Shown here piece after piece: positions 53,232 through 64,000 of a stretch of DNA of 64,000 nt; positions within the stretch are counted from its first letter, which is position 1, and each line of letters begins with the position of its first letter. The position numbers were made by a program, and so were the translations under genes. This stretch comes from Weissella diestrammenae (lineage in GTDB: Bacteria; Bacillota; Bacilli; Lactobacillales; Lactobacillaceae). The notes under the pieces were generated by a model. It saw only the letters and a program-made list of their open reading frames with translations, made no database searches and was not told the DNA's origin. The DNA lies in assembly GCF_014397255.1 (NCBI RefSeq), contig NZ_CP060724.1, forward strand, positions 1,364,001 through 1,428,000, in the 5' to 3' direction.

Positions 53232-53792
53232 ATGCAAAGGATATGGATAACGGGGTTTAAAGCTTTCGAATTGGGATTATTTGGTAATAAAGATCCTAAA
53301 AAACAAGTTTTATTGTATGCGTTAAAGCGATTAATGGTACAACAAATTGAGGATGGCCTTGAGTGGGTAATCACAGGTGGTCAATTAGGAATCGAACAAA
53401 TAGCGATTGAAGCAGCGATGACCTTAAAGCCTGATTATCCTGAATTGAAAGTGGCTATGATGCTTCCATTTACTGATTTTGGTGCACAATGGAATTCCCA
53501 GAATCAACAGCAATTAAATCTTTGGCGCGATCAGGTGGATTTTGTCGGTTATGTCAGCCAAGAAAAATATTCAAATGCTGGACAACTCCAAAGTTATCAA
53601 AATTTTATGTTAAATCACACAGATTGCGGGCTTATTTTTTTTGATGAACAAGCGACACAAAGTACCGCCCGTTATGCTTTTCAAGGTATGAAACAATATT
53701 CAAAAACAATGTCTTATCCGGTTACTCAAATCGACTTTGATCGCCTCCAGGAATATGCAGATGAATACGCAGAAAGTTTAAATGATTGGTAA
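53232..53792 (+). CDS. ypsA: YpsA-family protein (DUF1273)
   Basis: The start at ATG 53232 matches the usual MxxIWITGFKAFELG N-terminus; ATG 53223 and 53193 are upstream alternatives. 186 residues of SLOG/TIGR00725-like Rossmann fold with LEWVITGGQLGIEQIAIEAA and MLPFTDFGAQWN. YpsA is thought to bind a nucleotide or sugar-nucleotide and affects cell division in relatives. It is divergent from recU and followed by gpsB, the conserved arrangement in Firmicutes. Confidence 0.88.
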   Translation: MQRIWITGFKAFELGLFGNKDPKKQVLLYALKRLMVQQIEDGLEWVITGGQLGIEQIAIEAAMTLKPDYPELKVAMMLPFTDFGAQWNSQNQQQLNLWRDQVDFVGYVSQEKYSNAGQLQSYQNFMLNHTDCGLIFFDEQATQSTARYAFQGMKQYSKTMSYPVTQIDFDRLQEYADEYAESLNDW

Positions 53793-53881
53793 GATGCGCG
53801 ATAGATTATTGAGTCACGGATGAAAGTTTGGCTAGAAACTGGTAAAATAAATATATTAACCGAACTTAAAGGAGCAGCATG

Positions 53882-54238
53882 ATGGAAAAAGTGCGTCATA
53901 CAGTTGAAGATATTTTTAATAAGGATTTCAAAAAAACCGCCATTCAAGGCTATAATCCTAAAGATGTTGATAGTTATTTGGATGAATTGATGGCTGATTA
54001 TCAAACTTATGAGAATAATATCCAAGAGTTAGAAACAACAATTGAAAAGCAGAAACTCGAAATTGCTGAATTAACGAAACGTGCTAACGCAAACGTTAAT
54101 CATAGTACTGCCAGCGTGATTGCACCAGCAGCTAATAGCAATATGGATATTCTTAAGCGATTATCTAATTTGGAACGACGTGTTTTCGGTACACCAGCTG
54201 AAGTTGCTCAAAATCAAAGTGGAAACGAAGCACAATAA
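53882..54238 (+). CDS. gpsB: Cell division protein GpsB (DivIVA-like)
   Basis: ATG 53882 (or 53879) with taaaggagcagc upstream, giving 118 residues. The N-terminal DivIVA-type membrane-binding part has FNKDFKKTAIQGYNPKDVDSYLDELMADY, with a coiled coil at about 40-75, a flexible Asn/Ala linker and a C-terminal trimerising helix (DILKRLSNLERRVFG). It coordinates PBP1-type synthase, encoded nearby, between septum and side wall. Confidence 0.93.
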   Translation: MEKVRHTVEDIFNKDFKKTAIQGYNPKDVDSYLDELMADYQTYENNIQELETTIEKQKLEIAELTKRANANVNHSTASVIAPAANSNMDILKRLSNLERRVFGTPAEVAQNQSGNEAQ

Positions 54239-54253
54239 GGTGTATAATTTTCT

Positions 54254-54640
54254 ATGATGTGTTGGTGGGTAATTGCGTGTTGCTGATGTAACATGAGGAA
54301 AGTCCATGCTCGCACTGACTGTGATGTCAGTAGTGTTCGTGCTAGCTGAAAAAATAAGGCTAGGCAGCCAGAAATGGTTGACGGCCAATGAAAGACCTAA
54401 AGGTAACTATGGTTGAGTAGTTGTGAAAGTGCCACAGAAACGAGCCAGTGTAGAAATATATTGGATGGAACGCGGTAAACCCCTCGAGCGGGCAACCCAA
54501 ACTTTGGTAGGGGCGCTTGATCTAGTGAACTGAAACGATGATCGGGGAGACTTAATTGTCTGAGATAGATGATTACCACTACTTAATTAATTGCCAATTT
54601 TTAAGTAGAACAAAACATGGCTTATAGCTGACACATCCGG
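54254..54640 (+). ncRNA. rnpB: RNase P RNA (type B)
   Basis: Conserved blocks: GAGGAAAGTCCATGCTCGCAC (P4 5' side region, shown as key part near 54296-54316), CAGAAACG (near 54436), GGTAAACCCCTCGAGCGGGCAACCC-type L15 region, and ACAAAACATGGCTTATAG at the 3' side. These are hallmarks of bacterial RNase P RNA, which cuts 5' leaders off tRNA precursors. Its position after gpsB is conserved in Firmicutes. The ends are approximate. Confidence 0.95.
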
Positions 54641-54641
54641 C

Positions 54642-54674
54642 AGCCGACACTTTAGGGTGTCGGCTTTATTTTTT
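54642..54674 (+). terminator. rnpB terminator
   Basis: GCCGACAC pairs with GTGTCGGC around TTTAGG, followed by TTTATTTTTT. Confidence 0.9.
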
Positions 54675-54767
54675 AACAAATGAAGATTTAGACCAAATTA
54701 TGGTTGTGGTGCTAATGATAAAGCTTGAAAGTATAACCTGTTGTTGTAATTTGATGAGGAGAATGAA

Positions 54768-55901
54768 ATGGATAGACAATATAAGCTAATGGCTGTCATG
54801 GGTGCTGGATTAGAAGCGCTAGTCGCCAAAGAACTAAAGGATTTAGGCTATGCAGTGCAAACTGAAAACGGCCGCGTTTTTTTTGAAGGGACACTTGCTG
54901 ACGCATATCGTGCCAATTTATGGTTACGGGTTGCTGATCGGATTAAGATTGTGTTAACAGAGTTTGATGCACGAACATTTGATGACTTATTTGAAGGTGT
55001 TAAACGTTTTCCTTGGGAAGATATTTTGCCATATGACGCTGTTTTCCCGGTTAATGGCCGTTCTAAGCAGTCAATTTTACATTCAGTACCGACAGTCCAA
55101 AGTATTACCAAAAAAGCGATTGTTGATCGTTTGTCAGGCACATATAATACGCGAGGACACTTACCTGAAACTGGGGCACGTTACGTCTTAGAAACGGCCG
55201 TTGATAAAAATCATGTGATGGTGACGCTTGATACAACTGGTGATTCGTTATTCAAACGTGGCTATCGAACCGAAAAAGGTGGCGCCCCATTAAAAGAAAC
55301 GATGGCAGCCGCGATGGTTGTTTTGGCGCATTGGTTTACTGATAACCCATTTGTTGACCCAGTGACAGGCTCAGGTACTATTCCGATTGAAGCTGCATTG
55401 ATTGGTCGTCATATCGCACCTGGTCTCAATCGAGATTTTGATCTCGTTCATTGGGACATGTTTGATACAACAATCGCTAAGGCGCAAAAAGAAGCCGCAC
55501 AAAAGCAAATCAATTTTGATGTTGAATTAGATATTAGTGGTTTTGATATTGATGAAAATATGATTGAAATTGCTAAAGCAAATGCTGACGCCGCAGGGGT
55601 TGGAGAAGATATCACGTTTAAGCAATTAGCGGCTAAAGATTGGATAACCACGAAGAAAAATGGTGTTCTAGTCGCCAATCCTCCATATGGTGAGCGTTTA
55701 GGCGATGAAGAGACTGCACGCCGTTTGTATGCTGAAATGGGACATGTTTATCAAGGATTATCGACGTGGTCAAAATATATCTTAACGAGTGATGAGGGCT
55801 TTGAAACAGCTTATGGGCAAAAAGCCACGAAAAAACGAAAATTATACAATGGTGCATTAAAGGTCGATTTGTACCAGTATTGGGGTAGAAAGGAACGATA
55901 A
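54768..55901 (+). CDS. THUMP-domain class I rRNA methyltransferase (RlmL/YpsC-like)
   Basis: A 377-residue protein with ribosome site gatgaggagaa. The N-terminal THUMP domain is about residues 1-150 (LKDLGYAVQTENGRVFFEGTLADAYRANLWLRVADR). The AdoMet methyltransferase domain has DPVTGSGTIPIEAALIG (motif I) and the catalytic NPPYGERL. By family it methylates N2 of a guanine in 23S rRNA (RlmL N-half type). It is followed by pcrA after one base, so the two are in one operon. Confidence 0.92.
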   Translation: MDRQYKLMAVMGAGLEALVAKELKDLGYAVQTENGRVFFEGTLADAYRANLWLRVADRIKIVLTEFDARTFDDLFEGVKRFPWEDILPYDAVFPVNGRSKQSILHSVPTVQSITKKAIVDRLSGTYNTRGHLPETGARYVLETAVDKNHVMVTLDTTGDSLFKRGYRTEKGGAPLKETMAAAMVVLAHWFTDNPFVDPVTGSGTIPIEAALIGRHIAPGLNRDFDLVHWDMFDTTIAKAQKEAAQKQINFDVELDISGFDIDENMIEIAKANADAAGVGEDITFKQLAAKDWITTKKNGVLVANPPYGERLGDEETARRLYAEMGHVYQGLSTWSKYILTSDEGFETAYGQKATKKRKLYNGALKVDLYQYWGRKER

Positions 55902-55902
55902 A

Positions 55903-60223
<4,321 letters not shown>

Positions 60224-60301
60224 AGATTAGGTAAACATGTCAGGGTTTAATGGTATTGGCCTAATCATTAGTATTAATGATCAGAAAATGAAGGAGTTAT
60301 C

Positions 60302-61492
60302 ATGCGCTATATTAAATGGATTGGTGCGCTTGTTGTTATTTTTATTTTGGGTAGTGCGCTTGTATTTTTTGGCAATTTTTATGCCAAAAACTCGTCTAAT
60401 GTGACATCTACAAAATCAAATAAAACAACAGTCAGTAATAAAGTGACAACCAAAAAAGGCGTGACATTGACTGGTACAGCGTCAAGTGATCAATATAAGT
60501 CAGTTATCAAGGACGGTAATTATTTAGTTGGGAAAGCACGTGGTATCACGGCCAGTATGAATGATAATCAATTTAATACTGAGAGTTTTGAAAACGGCCT
60601 ATTGACCATTTCAAAAGCCCATTTTTCACCTAAGTCATATGTCTTCCAAGAAGGCCAATTATTAACTGCCAGTACGGCCACAAAATGGTTAGCGCGACAG
60701 TCTAATACAAATACCGAAGGCCTCAATCCTGAAGATAATGGTAAGACAGATGATGGTCGTAATCCTATCTACTTACAAACGATTGAAGAACAAGATTTCA
60801 TGACGCAAGATGGAGATAATCTCAAATTGAGTGGGATTGTCTTGGGAATTGCGATGAATACAGTTGACACCTATCAAAAAGAACAATATGGTGCCAATTT
60901 TACGCAAAAAATTGATGCAGCTACGCGAATTGCTAAGGGTAAAGAAATGGCTGCTGAAATTATCAAGCGCTATCGAAAGATGAGTGGCGTTTCAAAAGAC
61001 ACACCAATCGTGATTGCTGCCTACGCACAGTCACCTGATGATAGCTTAACTGGTGGTAGTTTCTATAGTTGGGCGGAATCAAAATCAGGTGAAACATTGA
61101 GTGGTTGGACCGATTTAAAATATGCCAATATTGTTTTACCAATGCAAGATAATACAACAGATGTCAAAAGTGTGGCTACGAATCTCAACAAGGATTTTGT
61201 TAATTTTCAAAATACGATTCAAGGCTTTTTCCCAAATTTATCATATGTGACGGCGCAAGCGCAATATGATGGTCAAAATTTAATGGGGTTGCATGTTGAT
61301 ATTACAACACAATTTTATTCACAAACAGAAATCAATAGTTTCGCCAATTATTTGGCACAAACAGCACCAAACTTTTTACCAACCAACGTACCAGTTCAAA
61401 TTAGAATCAGTACTGTCAGTGGCATTCAAGCATTATTAGTTCAAAAAGCGAATAGTAAAACGTATGAAGTGATTAATTTAAGCTCGTATTAA
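60302..61492 (+). CDS. camS: CamS-family sex-pheromone-type protein without lipobox
   Basis: A 396-residue protein with ribosome site aaggag. The family (PF07537) is clear from GKARGITASMNDNQFNTESFENGLLTISK, EGLNPEDNG, and the C-terminal half with YANIVLPMQ, ITTQFYSQTEINSFANYL. Usually it is a lipoprotein whose signal peptide can be a pheromone. Here the N-terminal hydrophobic helix (IGALVVIFILGSALVFFGNFY) contains no Cys, so it is a membrane-anchored or secreted form. Lies after ligA as in relatives; gatCAB does not follow. Confidence 0.85.
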   Translation: MRYIKWIGALVVIFILGSALVFFGNFYAKNSSNVTSTKSNKTTVSNKVTTKKGVTLTGTASSDQYKSVIKDGNYLVGKARGITASMNDNQFNTESFENGLLTISKAHFSPKSYVFQEGQLLTASTATKWLARQSNTNTEGLNPEDNGKTDDGRNPIYLQTIEEQDFMTQDGDNLKLSGIVLGIAMNTVDTYQKEQYGANFTQKIDAATRIAKGKEMAAEIIKRYRKMSGVSKDTPIVIAAYAQSPDDSLTGGSFYSWAESKSGETLSGWTDLKYANIVLPMQDNTTDVKSVATNLNKDFVNFQNTIQGFFPNLSYVTAQAQYDGQNLMGLHVDITTQFYSQTEINSFANYLAQTAPNFLPTNVPVQIRISTVSGIQALLVQKANSKTYEVINLSSY

Positions 61493-61497
61493 TTTAT

Positions 61498-61538
61498 GCA
61501 ATCAAAAGTAGAAGTGATTCTATTTTTGATTGTTTTTT
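61498..61538 (+). terminator. camS terminator
   Basis: CAATCAAAAGTAGAA pairs with TTCTATTTTTGATTG around GTGA, followed by TTTTTTTC. Confidence 0.85.
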
Positions 61539-61605
61539 TCTTGCAATTCTATATCGAGGTGTGTAAAGTATATAAAAATACCTAAAAGTAGGGGGAGAAA
61601 AAACA

Positions 61606-62241
61606 ATGGGATTTCATCAGTATTTATCAGGCCTTAGCGAATTAGAAATGATTAATCGTGCGCCAGGTTATTTTAAGTATTTTCCACATTCTGTGGCAGC
61701 ACATTCTTGGAAAGTCACACAAGTCGCACAATTTTTGGGTGATGTTGAAGAACAACATGGGCATGCAGTTGATTGGCGTTTGTTGTATGAAAAGGCATTA
61801 AATCACGATATTAGCGAACGTTTTATTGGCGATATTCGGACGCCAGTTAAATATGCATCTTCTGAATTACGGCATATGTTAGCTGACGTTGAAGAGTCAT
61901 TAGCCGATAATTTCATTCGCATGGAAGTTCCAGTCGAGTATCGAGAAGCATATCATCGACGATTAACTGAAGGCAAAGATGATAGTTTAGAAGGCCGAAT
62001 TCTTTCCGTTGCAGATAAGGTTGACTTACTTTATGAAGCTTTTGGTGAATTACAAAAGGGCAATCCTGAGCCAGTATTTATGGAAATATATAAGGAAAGT
62101 CTGGAAACAATTTACGCCTTTCGTGATATGCCGAGCTCGGCATATTTTATCCGTCAGGTGCTACCAGAAATGTTAGCAGAGGAATTTCCGGGATCAGAAC
62201 GGTTGCAACGCATTTATATTGCCATTTTTAATGCTGAATAG
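61606..62241 (+). CDS. HD-domain hydrolase, YfbR-like
   Basis: A 211-residue protein with ribosome site agggggag. The HD metal site is His33 (AAHSW), His67-Asp68 (ALNHDISE) and a later Asp in SVADKVDLL. The pattern fits YfbR-like 5'-deoxynucleotidases, which remove phosphate from deoxynucleoside monophosphates. The sequence ALNHDISERFIGDIRTPVKY is the strongest signature. It has its own terminator, so it is probably monocistronic. Confidence 0.85.
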   Translation: MGFHQYLSGLSELEMINRAPGYFKYFPHSVAAHSWKVTQVAQFLGDVEEQHGHAVDWRLLYEKALNHDISERFIGDIRTPVKYASSELRHMLADVEESLADNFIRMEVPVEYREAYHRRLTEGKDDSLEGRILSVADKVDLLYEAFGELQKGNPEPVFMEIYKESLETIYAFRDMPSSAYFIRQVLPEMLAEEFPGSERLQRIYIAIFNAE

Positions 62242-62243
62242 CA

Positions 62244-62272
62244 AAAGGAGCTAGCGATAGCTCTTTTTTAAT
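62244..62272 (+). terminator. Terminator of HD hydrolase gene
   Basis: AAAGGAGCTA pairs with TAGCTCTTTT around GCGA, followed by a T run. Confidence 0.82.
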
Positions 62273-62293
62273 AAATATTTACTTTGTTTTATG

Positions 62294-62355
62294 TTGACAA
62301 AACTAACTAAACGTTTTAATATTTATTTTGTTTGAAAGTTATAAAACAAAATAAA
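62294..62355 (+). promoter_or_regulatory. Promoter and palindromic operator of marR-ABC exporter operon
   Basis: TTGACA (62294-62299), 17-base spacer, TAATAT (62317-62322). The inverted repeat TTTATTTTGTTT (62322-62333) and AAACAAAATAAA (62344-62355), ten bases apart, lies over the start of transcription and should be the operator for the MarR protein encoded next. Confidence 0.75.
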
Positions 62356-62369
62356 AAGGGTGGTTTATT

Positions 62370-62984
62370 ATGGAAAATCAAGAATTATTTGATCAAATTT
62401 TGCGATTAACCCGTCAACCTAGCATTTGGTTTACCGCCATGATTAATAATCTGGGGCGAGATGAGTTTAGTCGGCCTGACAATAGTCGGCGTCTATTGCG
62501 GATATTGAGTACGTCAGCGCAACCCATCAGTGCCGGTACCATCGCTGACATTTTAGCTATTCGGCCAGCGTCGGTGACGCAATTGATTAAAAAATTAGTG
62601 ACTGATGAGTATGTTGAACGCATAAAGGATGCGCATGATGCCAGAATTGTACTAGTACAAATTACTGATCTTGGTCGGCAATATTTAGAAGAACGAGATG
62701 CAGAGCGTGAAGATTTTGAACGTGACTTATTCAGCGTTTTTGATGCAAAAGAACGGGAGCAATTCACTAAAAGTTTGGTCAAACTGAATGAACATGTAGG
62801 TTCTGAAAGTTTTATCAAAGCGATGACTCAGCATATGGATCCGAGGCAACGGCAATTATTTGCACATTTGCAAAAGAATAATCGGCGGATGAATGTGCAT
62901 ATGGCTCGAGGTATGCAACATGCAAGGCGACACATGGGACACGATGAACCATGGCATGATTTTTTTAATGATAATTTAAAATAG
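62370..62984 (+). CDS. MarR-family transcriptional regulator
   Basis: A 204-residue protein with ribosome site aaagggtgg. The winged-helix core is about 40-110: RRLLRILSTSAQPISAGTIADILAIRPASVTQLIKKLVTDEYVERIKDAHDARIVLVQITDLG, the usual MarR recognition helix and wing (DARIV). The C-terminal extension of about 60 residues, Met/His/Arg-rich (MNVHMARGMQHARRHMGHDEPWHDFF), is unusual and could bind metal. It precedes a multidrug ABC exporter and probably represses this operon until a drug binds. Confidence 0.9.
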   Translation: MENQELFDQILRLTRQPSIWFTAMINNLGRDEFSRPDNSRRLLRILSTSAQPISAGTIADILAIRPASVTQLIKKLVTDEYVERIKDAHDARIVLVQITDLGRQYLEERDAEREDFERDLFSVFDAKEREQFTKSLVKLNEHVGSESFIKAMTQHMDPRQRQLFAHLQKNNRRMNVHMARGMQHARRHMGHDEPWHDFFNDNLK

Positions 62985-63000
62985 GTGAGGTAATCAAGTA

Positions 63001-64000
63001 TGGCAAGACAACATGGCGTTAGCCGAACAGATCGAAATGAACCGAAGGCCAGTGCGGCTGGTTTGTGGCATATCATTAAATTAGCGCACCCTAAATTTAG
63101 TTTAATGATTCCGGGTTTTTTACTGGCCATTAGTGGTGTGATTTTAAATTTATTTGCGCCTAAGTTTTCAGGTCAATTAATTAATTCTTTCTCCAGCGGA
63201 CATCAACTCAATCAACGATTAATTGTGATTGTTTTAATGCTATTTGTCGGTGGGGCAATTGTATCAGCAATTGGAAGTTTTTTAACAGGTGTTGCGGGTG
63301 AACAGCTCGTTCGGAATTTACGACGCATCGTATGGGATAAGTTAGTTGTTTTTAAGGTGAGTTATTTTGACCAAGTTAAATCTGGTGAAACCACCTCGCG
63401 TTTGACAAATGATACAAATCAGGTCAAGACATTAGTCGCCAATGCTTTACCTGGTTTCTTGACAAGCTCAATTCAAATGGTGGGTGCAGTTGTTCTGATG
63501 TTTGCAACTGATTGGCATCTCGCTCTTTGGATTGTGATTGCAGTTCCGATTACGGCCGCATTGGTGACACCAGTCATGATTTTTGCTGCAAAGGTGGGGC
63601 ATGGTACCCAAGATGCCATGGCCGAATTCACTGGTTCTTCTCAAGAAACGCTTTCTGAAATGCGCTTAGTAAAATCATCAGGTGCTGAAAGTTATGTCCT
63701 TAAACATGGTCAGAGCTTAATTGATAATTTATTTAAATTTGGTAAGCGTGAGGCGATTGTTGATGGTGTCATTGGCCCAATTATGACGCTTGTGATGATG
63801 AGTTTATTTGTCCTGATTTTGGTTGTTGGTGCCTTGCGCGTATCACGTGGCGAATCAAGCATGGGAACGTTATTTAGTTTTATTATGTATCTCTTTCAGA
63901 TTATGCCGGCGTTAGCTACAGTTGGTACATTTGCAACAACTTTCTCAAAGACTCAAGGGGCAACGCAACGTTTAATTACCTTGTTAGACGAACCAGTGGA
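63001..64000 (+). CDS. Multidrug ABC exporter half-transporter, N-terminal part (cut by window end)
   Basis: The open frame from ATG 63001 runs through to the last base, so the gene continues beyond the window; 333 residues are visible. It is the transmembrane domain of an ABC-type exporter (PF00664): six helices are expected, with LWHIIKLAHPKFSLMIPGFLLAISG, the TSRLTNDTNQVKTLV motif and GSSQETLSEMRLVKSSGAE. The ATPase domain should follow outside the window. Downstream of the MarR gene, so probably drug-inducible efflux. A partner half-transporter may lie behind it. Confidence 0.92.

Overview
The window looks like the chromosome of a low-GC lactic acid bacterium (Lactobacillales, most like the Weissella/Leuconostoc group). 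It carries L-lactate dehydrogenase, Spx, MecA, CoiA, PepF, a CBS-less IMP dehydrogenase, T-box and purine-riboswitch leaders, and the ypsA-gpsB-rnpB-rlmL / recU-pbp1A and pcrA-ligA-camS neighbourhoods. The genus is an inference; the order is well supported.

Positions 1 to about 23.4 kb are the right-hand part of a siphovirus-type prophage, nearly all on the plus strand. It begins inside a DNA adenine methyltransferase gene. A second methyltransferase, small unknown genes and an ArpU/RinA-like late regulator follow. Next come a tRNA(Leu)-like RNA with a very long variable region, then a membrane protein and a collagen-like receptor-binding protein placed unusually before the packaging genes. 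The HK97-type morphogenesis module follows in standard order: small terminase, HNH nuclease, large terminase, portal, protease, capsid, connectors, tail tube, tail chaperones with a -1 frameshift, tape measure, Dit, hub, baseplate. Lysis is by a probable holin and a secreted GH25 endolysin. After the lysin terminator lies an accessory block: a YolD-like gene and a three-gene cassette with its own promoter and terminator. That cassette encodes an ADP-ribosyltransferase-like protein, a small protein and a SecB-like chaperone, and resembles the CmdTAC toxin-antitoxin-chaperone phage-defence system. It is the most exciting locus in the window.

From 23.7 to 34.2 kb is core chromosome: CPBP protease, ldh, YitT protein, dnaD, ogt, mscL, spx, mecA, a cellobiose-type PTS IIB/IIA pair under a cre site, a split coiA, and pepF. 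From 34.3 to 46.2 kb, core genes (glyQS with T-box, an MFS exporter, guaB with a guanine riboswitch, mreD) alternate with decaying accessory DNA. The accessory DNA holds a relaxase relic, two near-identical terminators, and four paralogous secreted proteins sharing a C-terminal FYGGWSCDY signature. Only one of the four is intact; one of the broken ones is followed by a tiny membrane protein that could be an immunity factor.

From 46.4 to 64 kb is core chromosome again: a T-box-controlled amino-acid ABC importer, an MFS protein, pbp1A and recU on the minus strand, ypsA, gpsB, rnpB, an rRNA methyltransferase, pcrA, ligA, a CamS-family protein, an HD hydrolase, and a MarR regulator ahead of a multidrug ABC exporter cut by the window end.
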